Positions 32,605 through 41,751 of a DNA stretch of 64,000 bases are shown one piece after another. Both the position numbers and the translations under genes were made by a program. Where the stretch lies: the NCBI RefSeq assembly GCF_004762045.1, contig NZ_SJOM01000007.1, positions 3,545,906 through 3,609,905 on the forward strand, read 5' to 3'. This DNA is from Mycobacterium sp. DL99 (GTDB taxonomy: Bacteria; Actinomycetota; Actinomycetes; Mycobacteriales; Mycobacteriaceae). The notes under the pieces were generated by a model. It searched no databases and was not told where the DNA came from. It saw only the letters and a list, made by a program, of their open reading frames with translations. The stretch's first letter is position 1. Each line of letters starts with the position of its first letter.

Positions 32605-33898
32605 GACCGGCCCGGCGCCGCTGGTCGCCGTGCCGCCAAGGAAAGCCGGTGGGCACGGGCCGCGACGGGCGTGGGCGGCGGTCGCGCTGCTGACACTCGT
32701 CGGGACCCTCAACTACGTCGACCGGTTCCTGCCTTCGGTGCTGGCCGAGCCCATCAAACACGACCTCGCCCTGTCGGACACCGCGATCGGGGTGATCAAC
32801 GGCTTCGGCTTCCTCATCGTATACGCGGTGCTGGGCATCGCGGTGGCCCGGGTCGCCGACCGCGGAACGTACGGCGCGGTGGTCGCTACCTGCCTGACGC
32901 TGTGGGGCACCATGACCATGCTCGGCGGTGCCGTGCAGTCCGGATTTCAGCTTGCGCTTACGCGGGTGGGTGTCGCGGTCGGCGAGGCGGGCAGCACCCC
33001 GGCCGCGCACGCATACGTGGCCCGCAACTTCGCCCAGGACCGCCGGGCCGCGCCGCTGGCGGTGATCACGCTCGCGATCCCGCTGGCCAGCGGCGCCAGC
33101 CTGATCGGTGGCGGACTGTTGGCCGAAAACCTGGGCTGGCGAACGGCTTTCGTGGTGATGGGCGGGCTCAGCGTGGTGTTCGCACCGTTGGTGTTGCTGG
33201 TGGTCGGCTCACGTCAGGCGCTGCCGGATGCGACACCCCGGGAACAGGTCGCGACGGTCAAGTGGTGGGCACTGCTGCACAAACGCAGCTTCCTGTCACT
33301 GGTCGGCGGCACGGCGTTCATCGCGGCGGCCGGCTACTCGCTGACCACCTTCTCCCCCGCCTTCCTGATGCGAACCCGCTCCATGTCGCTCAGTGAGGTC
33401 GGGCTGGAATACGGCCTGGCCGCCGGACTGGCCGGGGTGTTCGGGCTGGTGATCGTGGGCCGGTTGGCCGACCGGCTGGCCGTGCGCGACCCGCGCTGGC
33501 TGCTGTGGATCGTGGTGCTGACCACGGCCCTGCTGCTTCCCGCCTCGGTGTTGGCGTTCACCGTCGAAAGCCGCCTGGCCTGCGTGTGGTTCCTGGCCCT
33601 CAGCTACGTCATCGGCACCGCGTACATGGCGCCGTCGATCGCCGCCATCCACCGTCTGGTGCTGCCCGAGCAGCGGGCCACCGCATCGGCGATCTTCTTG
33701 TTCTTCAATGCCACCCTGGGCGCTGTCGGCCCGTTCGTCACCGGCCTCATCAGTGACACGCTGACCCCCGATCTGGGCGCCCACGCGCTGGGCCGGGCAC
33801 TGCTCATCCTGGTGCCGGTGCTGCAGCTGCTGGCCATGGGCTGCTATCTCATGGGAACGCGGTGGTACCGCAGCGACATCGTCGAGGCGGGTTCTTAG
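32597..33898 (+). CDS. MFS transporter (spinster-like)
   Basis: 433 residues with about 12 hydrophobic helices. The N-terminal LLTLVGTLNYVDRFLPSVL is the signature of spinster/hexuronate-type MFS proteins, followed by the helix 2-3 loop (VARVADRGTYGAVV) and a second-half loop (VIVGRLADRLAVRDPRW). The ATG start lies inside the end of the SDR gene (8-base overlap), so the two are cotranslated. Probably moves the substrate or product of the neighbouring SDRs. Confidence 0.88.
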   Translation: MSETGPAPLVAVPPRKAGGHGPRRAWAAVALLTLVGTLNYVDRFLPSVLAEPIKHDLALSDTAIGVINGFGFLIVYAVLGIAVARVADRGTYGAVVATCLTLWGTMTMLGGAVQSGFQLALTRVGVAVGEAGSTPAAHAYVARNFAQDRRAAPLAVITLAIPLASGASLIGGGLLAENLGWRTAFVVMGGLSVVFAPLVLLVVGSRQALPDATPREQVATVKWWALLHKRSFLSLVGGTAFIAAAGYSLTTFSPAFLMRTRSMSLSEVGLEYGLAAGLAGVFGLVIVGRLADRLAVRDPRWLLWIVVLTTALLLPASVLAFTVESRLACVWFLALSYVIGTAYMAPSIAAIHRLVLPEQRATASAIFLFFNATLGAVGPFVTGLISDTLTPDLGAHALGRALLILVPVLQLLAMGCYLMGTRWYRSDIVEAGS

Positions 33899-33904
33899 AT
33901 CGAC

Positions 33905-34300
33905 CTAGCCCGCAGCCGGGCCGGTCGCACGCTCCCGGCGGCGGGTGGCGCCCCACAGCCCCACCGCGATGCCGACCACCGCACCTCCGAGGCCGATGAC
34001 CTGCTGCGACCGCGGCAGCTGGTCGTGTACCACCATCCCGCCGAGCAGGTCGGCGGCGTCGGCGCCGCCGGAGGCCAGGAACCACCCGCGGGTGTCCTTG
34101 CCCCGCAGTCCCGCCGCCAGCAGCAGGCCGCCGATCAGCGCATCGCGATATCCCATCGACCGCCACATCAGCTGCGCGGTCGCATCTGGTGTTTCCCGTC
34201 CGCCCCATAACCGGTCGGCCCGCTTCGGGTCAACGAGAAACGAGACGCCCGACGCGAATCGGATGGCACCAGCGGCCAGCGCGGCCCGGTCGATCGACAT
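33905..34300 (-). CDS. Small membrane protein (DUF4267-like)
   Basis: 131 residues from ATG 34300 (MSIDRAALAAGAIRFASGVSFLVDPKRADRLWGG). Two to four hydrophobic segments: FASGVSFLV, DALIGGLLLAAGLRG, WFLASGGADAADLLGGM and VIGLGGAVVGIAVGLWGA. The RDALIGGLLLAAG plus GADAADLLGG pattern recurs in small actinobacterial membrane proteins of unknown function. Converges on the MFS gene with 6 bases between. Divergent from aceA, with about 118 bases between them for two promoters. Confidence 0.8.
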   Translation of the reverse strand: MSIDRAALAAGAIRFASGVSFLVDPKRADRLWGGRETPDATAQLMWRSMGYRDALIGGLLLAAGLRGKDTRGWFLASGGADAADLLGGMVVHDQLPRSQQVIGLGGAVVGIAVGLWGATRRRERATGPAAG

Positions 34301-34418
34301 GGCGTGCAGCCTAGAACCTCGAGCCACGGTGGGTGGCGGTCCTGAGAAATCTCCCAACCGGCTCCGGTGTCACGACTTGCCAGCAATGATTGGGGTACCC
34401 GAGTTCAGGAGCGCACCC

Positions 34419-36701
34419 ATGGCCACCATCGAAGCCAACGCACAGACCAACTCGTCGTTCCAGGAGGATGTCGAGGCCACCCAGGTCTACATCGACAGTC
34501 CTCGGTTCGCAGGCATCACCCGGCTGTACTCAGCACGTCAGGTCGCCGAGCAACGCGGCACGATCCCGTCGGACTATCCGGTGGCCCGTGAGGCCGCCAC
34601 GGCGTTCTTTCTCTACCTTCGCGATCTGTTCGCCCAGAAGATGAGCATCACAACGTTCGGGCCCTATTCACCGGGTCAGGCAGTGGTGATGAAACGGATG
34701 GGGATCAGAGGGATCTACCTCGGTGGATGGGCCACCTCGGCCAAGGGGTCGATCAGTGAGGATCCCGGGCCCGACCTGGCCAGCTACCCGCTGAGCCAGG
34801 TGCCCGACGAAGCGGCCGGGCTGGTGCGGGCGCTGCTGACCGCAGACCGCAATCAGCAGTATCTGCGGCTGCGGATGACCCCCGAACAGCTCGCGGCCAC
34901 CCCGGCGGTCGACTACCGGCCGTTCATCATCGCCGACGCGGACACCGGTCACGGTGGCGATCCGCATGTGCGTAATCTGATCCGCCGCTTTGTCGAGTCC
35001 GGGGTGCCGGGTTATCACATCGAGGATCAGCGTCCCGGCACCAAGAAGTGCGGACACCAGGGCGGCAAGGTGTTGGTGCCCTCGGATGAGCAGATCAAAA
35101 GGCTCAACACCGCGCGATTCCAGCTGGACATCATGCGGGTGCCAGGCATCATCGTCGCGCGGACCGACGCCGAGGCCGCCAATCTGATCGACAGCCGCGC
35201 CGACGAGCGCGATCAGCCGTTCCTGCTGGGGGCGACGAACCTGTCGGTGCCCACCTACAAGTCGTGTTTCCTGGCGATGATGCGCCGGTTCTACGACCTC
35301 GGTGTCACCGACCTCAATGGCCATCTGCTCTATGCGCTGCCTGCCGGCGAGTACGCGACCGCCGAGGCCTGGCTGGAACGCGAAGGCATCATGAGCACCA
35401 TCGCCGAGGCCGTCAAGGGCCACCGCGCCGGACATTCGGTGGATGCCATGTTCGACAAGGTCGAGTCGGCGTTCGTCGAGGCGTGGCAGGCCGACGCCGG
35501 TCTGAACACCTACGGCGAGGCAGTTGCCGAACTTCTGGAGTACCGCGCGAAAGAAGGTGAGCCTGTCGCGATGAGTGCCGCGGACTGGCGTGCCTTCGCC
35601 GCGCGGGCGTCCTTGTACACGGCGCAGGAGAAGGCCCACGAATTGGGCGCCGACGTGGCCTGGGACTGTGAACGGGTCAAGACCCCCGAGGGCTACTACC
35701 AGGTTCGCGGCGGCATCCCGTATGCGATCGCGAAGTCGTTGGCGGCCGCGCCGTTCGCCGACATCCTATGGATGGAGACCAAGACCGCGGATCTGGCCGA
35801 TGCCAAGCAGTTCGCCGATGCGATCCACGCCGAGTTCCCCGACCAGATGATGGCCTACAACCTCTCACCGTCGTTCAACTGGGACACCACCGGGATGACC
35901 GATGACGAGATGCGGGCCTTCCCAGCCGAACTCGGCAAGATGGGATTCGTCTTCAACTTCATCACCTATGGCGGCCACCAGGTCGACGGCGTGGCGTGCG
36001 AGGAGTTCGCGACGTCCCTGCAACAGGAGGGCATGCTGGCGCTGGCCCGGCTGCAGCGCAAGATGCGTCTGGTCGAATCTCCTTACCGCACACCGCAAAC
36101 ACTGGTCGGTGGCCCACGCAGCGATGCGGCGCTGGCCGCCTCGTCGGGTCGCACCGCCACCACCAAGGCGATGGGCGCCGGCTCCACGCAACACCAGCAT
36201 CTGGTGCAGACCGAGGTACCCAAGAAGCTGCTCGAGGAGTGGCTGGCAATGTGGGGCGACTACTACAAGATCGGCGAGAATCTGCGCGTGCAGCTCCGGC
36301 CGCGCCGGGCCGGGTCGGACGTACTCGATCTCGGCATCTACGGCAACGGTGACGAACCGCTCGCCAACGTCGTCGTCGACCCGATCAAGGATCGGCACGG
36401 CCGCAACATCCTGACGGTCCGCGACCAGAACACCTTCGCCGAGAAGCTGCGCAAGAAGCGCCTGATGGATCTGATCCACGTGTGGCTGATCCATCGGTTC
36501 AAGCCGGAGATCGTCTACTACGTGACGCCCACCGAGGACAACGTCTATCAGACCGAGAAGATGAAGGCCCACGGCATCTTCAGCGATGTGTACCAGGAGG
36601 TCGGCGAGATCATCGTCGCCGATGTGAACCAGGCCCGCATCGACGAACTGCTGGCACCTGATCGCGAGGCACTGGGACGGCTGATCCGCAAGGAGGATTG
36701 A
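34419..36701 (+). CDS. aceA: Isocitrate lyase 2 (long form)
   Basis: 760 residues, the long ICL2 form of mycobacteria. The TIM-barrel domain carries the catalytic KKCGHQ loop (Cys211), ADADTGHGG and the C-terminal cap residues NLSPSFNWD. After about residue 590, a separate C-terminal domain (GDYYKIGENLRVQLRPR ... HVWLIHRFKPEIVYYVTPTEDN) matches the acetyl-CoA-responsive regulatory domain described for M. tuberculosis ICL2. The enzyme splits isocitrate to glyoxylate and succinate and also acts as a methylisocitrate lyase, allowing growth on fatty acids. AGGAG precedes ATG 34419. The long open frame upstream to 33945 runs antisense through another gene and is rejected. Confidence 0.97.
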   Translation: MATIEANAQTNSSFQEDVEATQVYIDSPRFAGITRLYSARQVAEQRGTIPSDYPVAREAATAFFLYLRDLFAQKMSITTFGPYSPGQAVVMKRMGIRGIYLGGWATSAKGSISEDPGPDLASYPLSQVPDEAAGLVRALLTADRNQQYLRLRMTPEQLAATPAVDYRPFIIADADTGHGGDPHVRNLIRRFVESGVPGYHIEDQRPGTKKCGHQGGKVLVPSDEQIKRLNTARFQLDIMRVPGIIVARTDAEAANLIDSRADERDQPFLLGATNLSVPTYKSCFLAMMRRFYDLGVTDLNGHLLYALPAGEYATAEAWLEREGIMSTIAEAVKGHRAGHSVDAMFDKVESAFVEAWQADAGLNTYGEAVAELLEYRAKEGEPVAMSAADWRAFAARASLYTAQEKAHELGADVAWDCERVKTPEGYYQVRGGIPYAIAKSLAAAPFADILWMETKTADLADAKQFADAIHAEFPDQMMAYNLSPSFNWDTTGMTDDEMRAFPAELGKMGFVFNFITYGGHQVDGVACEEFATSLQQEGMLALARLQRKMRLVESPYRTPQTLVGGPRSDAALAASSGRTATTKAMGAGSTQHQHLVQTEVPKKLLEEWLAMWGDYYKIGENLRVQLRPRRAGSDVLDLGIYGNGDEPLANVVVDPIKDRHGRNILTVRDQNTFAEKLRKKRLMDLIHVWLIHRFKPEIVYYVTPTEDNVYQTEKMKAHGIFSDVYQEVGEIIVADVNQARIDELLAPDREALGRLIRKED

Positions 36702-36842
36702 TTGGTTCGCAGGGTTCACAGAATCCGATGCACGGTTGACAACGGACCGGCGCAGCCCACGTTGAGGACCAATGTCCCTGTTGGCAGCGGCGGAGCCGGT
36801 ACATACTGACGACAGCCACACTCGTTCAGGAGGGCCGCAGAC

Positions 36843-37154
36843 ATGACCGAAACACCTCAACCCCGAACCGATGAATCCGTCAGCAGGCCCAACCGACTCG
36901 GCCAAGCGGCTGCCGTGGTGGGCATCGTCGCCGGGATCCTCTTCATCGTTGCCGTCATCTTCTTCAGCGGACTGATGATCGGTGCGGGCATGGGCTATCA
37001 CCACGGCGGCGGGTACCACGGCATGTCCGGTGATCGGCCGACAAGTTCCTGCCCGATGATGGATCGCGACGACATGATGGGACCGGGCGGCATGATGGGT
37101 CCCGGCGATGACTCACCGATGATGCCGAGCCCGGGCCCTGCACCGCGACGCTGA
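36843..37154 (+). CDS. Small membrane protein with His/Met-rich tail
   Basis: 103 residues. A polar N-terminus is followed by one transmembrane helix (AAAVVGIVAGILFIVAVIFFSGLMIG) and then a tail rich in His, Gly and Met: MGYHHGGGYHGMSG, SSCPMMDRDDMMGPGG. Repeated MM, MMGP and HH pairs resemble copper- or silver-binding tails of small metal-homeostasis proteins, and one Cys is present. AGGAGG precedes the ATG by about 8 bases. A possible metal-binding role is inferred from composition only. A GC hairpin follows. Confidence 0.8.
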   Translation: MTETPQPRTDESVSRPNRLGQAAAVVGIVAGILFIVAVIFFSGLMIGAGMGYHHGGGYHGMSGDRPTSSCPMMDRDDMMGPGGMMGPGDDSPMMPSPGPAPRR

Positions 37155-37175
37155 TCTCTGCCAGTGATTCACATC

Positions 37176-37194
37176 GACCGCGTTCGGCGCGGTC
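37176..37194 (+). terminator. Possible terminator after the His/Met-rich gene
   Basis: A 7-bp perfect stem (GACCGCG/CGCGGTC) with a TTCGG loop, 22 bases after the stop. There is no T-tract, so it is a weak prediction. It lies in the 200-base gap before the convergent HNH gene. Confidence 0.45.
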
Positions 37195-37351
37195 CCAAAC
37201 ATACTGACCTCTAAGGCTATTCGGTCGGCGACGGTCAGAGTTCCAGCACTTGAATCCGCGAGCGGACTGCGGCGGTGCGCCCCACGGCATCACCGACTCC
37301 CGCCTGCCGGTCGGGCCGGAGGCGGCGTCGGTGCCCGCCGTGAATAGGCGC

Positions 37352-38740
37352 CTAGGGATCGTCTTTTTCGGGTGAGTGGAAGAGGTCTTCGGGGTGCCAG
37401 TAGTGGTTGGTGCGGTCTTGGCCGGTGTCCAGTAGTGGGGGTGGGATCCATTCGACGCGGCCATCAGCACGCAGGCGGGTGCGCCATCCCTTGTCGTGGA
37501 CGAGGCGGTTGCTTTTCGGGCAGGCCAGGGCGAGGTCAGTGATGTCGGTGCGCCCGCCGGCGCTGAAATCCGCCTTGGCGTGGTGGACCTGGCTGCGGTC
37601 GGTGGAGCAGGTGCAGCCGGGCCGGGTACACCCGCGGTCACGGTTGCGCAGCACGATCCGCTGCCCGGGCGTGGCGATGCGCTTGGCGCGGCCCAGATAC
37701 AGCGGGACCTGACGGTGGTTTTCGTAGACCGCGAGGTAGTGGTGGGCGTGGGCGGCCATCCGGATGACATCGCCGATCGGTAAGTGGGTGCCGCTGGCAG
37801 TCAGTCCGCTGCCGGTCCTGGTTTCCAGTTCCCTCAGCGTGGTGGATACCACGATGGATACCGGTAGTCCGTTGTGCTCGCCCAGTTCCCCTGAAGACAA
37901 CACGCTACGACCGATGGCGACCAGGGCGTCGTGGTTGCGTTCGGCGGCGGTGCGGGTGTCGGCCGCAATCGCCTCGGCGCTGGGAGTGCCGGTGGTGCAG
38001 GGGTGTTCGTCGGCGGGATTGCACATGCCCGGGGCGCCGTAGCGCGACAGGATGGGGTCGAGGGTCGCGCGGGCTTCTGGGGTGAGCCGGCCGCGGATTA
38101 CGCTGGTGCCGTCGGCATTTTGGGGCCCGATGAAGATTTCACCTTGGCTTTGGCATTCGTCGTCGACGGGTTCGGCGCCGTCCTGGTTGAGCAGGAACCC
38201 GATCCGATCAGCGCACTGTTTCAGGATTTCGGGGCTGTTGCCGGCGGCGATGCGGGCCAGATCAGCCTCGATCTGAGCGCGGGTAGCTGCGTCGAGCGTC
38301 ACGGGTGGCTTGGCGAAAAACTTGCCGATGATCGCGACGTGCTCCGTGTTGATCGCGCCGGCAGCCTGGGCGCCCGCCGTCTCCGGAAACACCGGCGCCA
38401 GCGACTCCCCGGCAATGGTGGTGCGTGGGCCCAGGATGGCGGCCTCAGCGATGCGGCGTTTGGCTTCTTTGGTGCTGATGCGTAGCCGGATAGCCAGCAC
38501 ATCGGCCCAGCTTTTCGCGCCGATCTCGCCAGGGGTGGCCCGGGTTTGGATTTCGGCCAACAACGCGTGATCGACCGCGGGCGCACACCGGAGCTGGCGT
38601 TCGCGCCGCGACTGCAGCTCCAGTAGTTCAGGCAGGCTCAACCCTTGATAGTTCAGGGCGGCCAGCTTCGCGCACGCGGCGTCGTACTCGTCGTAGGCAG
38701 CCAGCACCGTCTCCCGATCGGAACCAGCGCTCGAATACAT
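37352..38740 (-). CDS. DUF222/HNH endonuclease domain protein (13E12 family)
   Basis: 462 residues. The N-terminal DUF222 helical region (ELLELQSRRERQLRCAPAVDHALLAEIQTRATP) is followed by a C-terminal HNH: CTRPGCTCSTDRSQVHHAKADFS, then DLALACPKSNRLVHDKGW. Zn-binding cysteines and the HH/N/H pattern are present. This is the family of the 13E12 repeat proteins of mycobacteria, often found in several diverged copies per genome and linked to prophage-like or REP elements. No integrase, att site or flanking repeat is seen here, so this is an isolated copy. ATG start 38740. Its cellular role is not established. Confidence 0.92.
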   Translation of the reverse strand: MYSSAGSDRETVLAAYDEYDAACAKLAALNYQGLSLPELLELQSRRERQLRCAPAVDHALLAEIQTRATPGEIGAKSWADVLAIRLRISTKEAKRRIAEAAILGPRTTIAGESLAPVFPETAGAQAAGAINTEHVAIIGKFFAKPPVTLDAATRAQIEADLARIAAGNSPEILKQCADRIGFLLNQDGAEPVDDECQSQGEIFIGPQNADGTSVIRGRLTPEARATLDPILSRYGAPGMCNPADEHPCTTGTPSAEAIAADTRTAAERNHDALVAIGRSVLSSGELGEHNGLPVSIVVSTTLRELETRTGSGLTASGTHLPIGDVIRMAAHAHHYLAVYENHRQVPLYLGRAKRIATPGQRIVLRNRDRGCTRPGCTCSTDRSQVHHAKADFSAGGRTDITDLALACPKSNRLVHDKGWRTRLRADGRVEWIPPPLLDTGQDRTNHYWHPEDLFHSPEKDDP

Positions 38741-38825
38741 GTTCTAATTCTACCGCCGATCAACTCCACCCACCGAAGTTCTCCACAGCGCACGATTCAT
38801 CCACAGATGTTGCCGCACAAGGCAA

Positions 38826-40139
38826 TTAGGCCTTGACAGCCCGTCCGGCACAGGCCCGCGCACCGACGGCTGCCACGATGAACCCGCCGAGCGCCGACCA
38901 ACCCAGCACACCGTCGAGACCGCTCTTGGCCATCAGCGTCAACGCGGCGCCGGCGACACACAACAGCACGCCGGTGAGCACCGACCGGCCGCCGCTGATC
39001 TGAACCTGGTCGTCCCACCACGGCAGTGGACGATGCTCCAACGGAGACAGCAGCCGGAAAGCCACAGCCATGAGAACGGCGAAAACCACTGCGCGCAAAG
39101 CCAGATGGGCCCAGAAGCCTGGGGAGTGCGGATCGAAGGCATCCAGGCCGACCGCGTGCAGGCTGAACGCGGCGATCGCGATCACCGGGATGTGCCACAG
39201 GTACAGCGTCATGGCTCCCCCGTTACCCGTCGCCACCACAGACCAGACCCGCGGACGAGCGGCCCAGCGCCGGATCGGGTTGGCGGCGGCGATGAACAGG
39301 CATGCCATCCAGGTGCAGTGCAGAGCCAGTAGCAGTGTCGGGGGCGACACGTTCGATACATGCTCGGTTCCGGTGACCACGAGGGACACGTCGTAAATGC
39401 CTGTCAGAGCGAGGATTACCTGTGCGACGAATGCGATGATTGCGATCCCCAGCGCTGCCCGCCAACAGATGAGGTCACGCGCATAGGCCACGCCGATCAC
39501 CACGGGAATCAGCCAGACGATGATCAGGTTGGCGGTGCCCGCCTCCGGGGTGCCGACGGCGAAGCGGATGGCATCCACCACGCCGGACGCGACGATCAGC
39601 CCGACGACCACCCCGGCAAACGCCCGTCCGGTACGCAGGTGCATCAGCGCCGGAACGAACGCGAGCACCACCAGGTACACACCGAGGAACCACAGCAGGG
39701 CCACGCACTCGCGACCGAGCGCTGCGGCGGACTCGGCACCCATCGTCGCGTGCACCACGACCAGGACCAACGCCCACACCGCCAGGTACCAGAACACAGG
39801 CCGGCACAACCGCTGGGCGCGGGCGAGCAACCAGGCACCCCACGGCTTCGCCGACCCCGGATCGGCGTGCCAGCTGTAGGCCCCCGCCGCTCCACCGGCC
39901 AGGAAGAACAGCGGCATCACCTGCAGCACCCAGGTGATCGGGGCCAGCGCGGGCAACGCACCGAGGATATTGCCGACCCGCACGCCGCCGGAGTCGATGG
40001 TGGCCAACAGCAGCGCGCAGTGCCCGAACATCACCACCAGCAGCGCGCCCAGGCGTGCGACGTCTACCGCGCGGTCGCGGTCGGGTTTGGTGTTGTGCGT
40101 CACGGCTTCTGCCGACGGCACCACATCGGGACTTGGCAT
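38826..40139 (-). CDS. Acyltransferase family 3 membrane protein
   Basis: 437 residues with 10-11 hydrophobic helices. The N-terminal RDRAVDVARLGALLVVMFGHCALL carries the His of the acyltransferase-3 family (RxxxxDxxRxxAxxxVxxxH), which transfers acyl groups, often acetyl or succinyl, to sugars or lipids at the membrane. ATG 40139 starts four bases after the stop of the upstream gene, so the two form an operon. The longer frame to 40289 is rejected because it overlaps that gene. No C-terminal SGNH domain is attached. The partner's helical-barrel-like domain suggests a glycan substrate, an inference. Confidence 0.87.
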   Translation of the reverse strand: MPSPDVVPSAEAVTHNTKPDRDRAVDVARLGALLVVMFGHCALLLATIDSGGVRVGNILGALPALAPITWVLQVMPLFFLAGGAAGAYSWHADPGSAKPWGAWLLARAQRLCRPVFWYLAVWALVLVVVHATMGAESAAALGRECVALLWFLGVYLVVLAFVPALMHLRTGRAFAGVVVGLIVASGVVDAIRFAVGTPEAGTANLIIVWLIPVVIGVAYARDLICWRAALGIAIIAFVAQVILALTGIYDVSLVVTGTEHVSNVSPPTLLLALHCTWMACLFIAAANPIRRWAARPRVWSVVATGNGGAMTLYLWHIPVIAIAAFSLHAVGLDAFDPHSPGFWAHLALRAVVFAVLMAVAFRLLSPLEHRPLPWWDDQVQISGGRSVLTGVLLCVAGAALTLMAKSGLDGVLGWSALGGFIVAAVGARACAGRAVKA

Positions 40140-40143
40140 GGGT

Positions 40144-41406
40144 TCAGTCTGCCGGGCGGTGGGCCGGGTAGGGATGCGTAGTCCTACCTTGTTTTCCGAG
40201 TTTTGGTCGATTTCCGGGCCGCCGTGTTCGTGGCCACAACGCCAGGCCGGCCGCAAGCAGCAACGCCGAGGGCACGGCCCACACCACAAACCGCGCCGAC
40301 CGCCCCGAGCCCGGATTCAGCGCCACCTCACCCTCGGGTACTGTGCGCGCCCACACGATGAACGCATCACCTACCGGGAGCGCACCGAACAGGTATCGCG
40401 TGGTGCGTAAACCCACCGGCACCCCGATCAGCTCGACCTGCCGAATCAGCCGACCGGCCAGGTCACGGTCGCCATTGGCTCGCGCTGCCGCCAACCCGAC
40501 CGCCGACGCACTCAGGCTCACCCCGAAGATCAACGGACCGCTGTCGACATCGGCGTCGCCGCCTGTACCGGACGGATACTCCAGAATCCCGACCAAGCCG
40601 GCCTTGCTCGTGACGAACCGGTCGGAAAATCGCTGCCACTGATCATCTTTGACCCCGACCACGGCATCGACCGCGGGCCAGAAAGTCTGAATGGTGGCCT
40701 GGGACGACCCCCGTGGTCCTGTCAAGGCGCGGGCCCGGTCATCGACCTGGTGCGGCAGCAGGCCCGTGTCCGGATCGGCGGCGGCCAGTGCCCGCTTCCG
40801 CCAGACGGCGAGATCCTCGCGCCATGGCAGCTCGAGCAGCGAGATCGCCTCGGCGAGCGCTCCCGCTGCCACAACCGAATCACATGGCCAGTATTGGCCC
40901 GGATAGCTGGCCGGGAACGGTGAATCCGATTGTCTCAGAGCTGAATGCACGATGTGAGCGCGCTCTCGCATCGCCGCACGGTCCGCATCAGAGTCCGAAG
41001 CCCGCGCGATTGCGACAGCCAGGGCAAGTGACCAGCCCGCCGCGAAGATCCCGTGTTCCGGGGCCATTCCGTTGCCGAATACCGCCACGGATTCCGGGGT
41101 TTCGATGGCGGCAAGCCGAGTCCGGGCTCGGGTGAGATACCCGGCGGATCGAGGGTCCGCTCCGAGCCGCGCGGCGACCTGGGCCTCGGCGAGACCGGTC
41201 AGCACCCTGGTGAAGTACTCACCCTCAGGGAACAGGCCCTGCATCTCGGTGTCACGACCGGATGCCAGGGCTGCGTCGAGGAATCCGAGTTGACGTTCGG
41301 CGCGGTCAGGCAGTGGGCCGAACCCGATGTAGAGCACGTGGACCAGGGACGCCAGTCCGAGCACAACTACCAGCGTCGCGGCCACCATCCGCGCCCGTGT
41401 GAGCAT
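40144..41406 (-). CDS. Membrane-anchored protein with all-helical extracytoplasmic domain
   Basis: 420 residues. An N-terminal membrane helix (MVAATLVVVLGLASLVHVLYIGFG) and a C-terminal one (FVVWAVPSALLLAAGLALWP) followed by a basic tail frame a large helical domain. Repeating helix pairs with Trp and Asp/His (YWPCDSVVAAGALAEAISLLELPW, TIQTFWPAVDAVVG, DSGPLIFGVSLSASAVGLAAA) look like an (alpha/alpha)n barrel, as in linalool-dehydratase-like or glycoside-hydrolase helical proteins. No catalytic motif is certain. Paired with an acyltransferase-3 gene (4 bases apart). Function unknown; glycan or lipid modification at the envelope is inferred. Confidence 0.8.
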   Translation of the reverse strand: MLTRARMVAATLVVVLGLASLVHVLYIGFGPLPDRAERQLGFLDAALASGRDTEMQGLFPEGEYFTRVLTGLAEAQVAARLGADPRSAGYLTRARTRLAAIETPESVAVFGNGMAPEHGIFAAGWSLALAVAIARASDSDADRAAMRERAHIVHSALRQSDSPFPASYPGQYWPCDSVVAAGALAEAISLLELPWREDLAVWRKRALAAADPDTGLLPHQVDDRARALTGPRGSSQATIQTFWPAVDAVVGVKDDQWQRFSDRFVTSKAGLVGILEYPSGTGGDADVDSGPLIFGVSLSASAVGLAAARANGDRDLAGRLIRQVELIGVPVGLRTTRYLFGALPVGDAFIVWARTVPEGEVALNPGSGRSARFVVWAVPSALLLAAGLALWPRTRRPGNRPKLGKQGRTTHPYPAHRPAD

Positions 41407-41460
41407 CCCGGCAGTTTAGGAGCCCCGGGTCAGCTCGGGTGTCCGTAGACCGGCCTGGAG

Positions 41461-41667
41461 CTAGACGCCGACGATCGGCCTGGCGAGCTCCGCCCGCGCG
41501 CGCCTCTCCACGAGCAGCGGCACGAACTCGCGAATGGGGCTGGACTGGAAGCGCTCCTGGGCCCGGTGGATGCATCCCGTGATGTCCTCATCGGATGCGT
41601 CCGGATAGGCCGCGCCAAGGCGGATCAGCAGTTCGGCGATCATGATTTCTTCGCTGATCCTCACCAT
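41461..41667 (-). CDS. Small three-helix-bundle dimerization protein
   Basis: 68 residues from ATG 41667 (MVRISEEIMIAELLIRLGAAYPDASDEDITGCIHRAQERFQ). The sequence fits the small actinobacterial 'three-helix bundle dimerization' type: a helix, a DASDEDI turn, a second helix and SSPIREFVPLLVERRARAEL. A longer frame exists but crosses a divergent small ORF and loses the pattern. No clear Shine-Dalgarno. Function unknown; relatives are often found as stand-alone small proteins or fused to regulators. Confidence 0.7.
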   Translation of the reverse strand: MVRISEEIMIAELLIRLGAAYPDASDEDITGCIHRAQERFQSSPIREFVPLLVERRARAELARPIVGV

Positions 41668-41751
41668 GGCTTCAGAATCCGCTGGACCTGCCCCGTAGTC
41701 AAGATCTGGCGAAGTGAGCGGAATGAAGACACAGGTGGCACGATCCGTAAC

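Noticed and set aside
33945..34418. 158-codon N-terminal extension of isocitrate lyase
   Set aside because: It runs antisense through the DUF4267-like gene and has no coding pattern; AGGAG precedes ATG 34419, which matches ICL2 N-termini.
36964..37770. 268-codon minus-strand frame overlapping the end of the HNH gene and the His/Met-rich gene
   Set aside because: Ser/Thr/Pro/Arg-rich out-of-frame read of the HNH gene.
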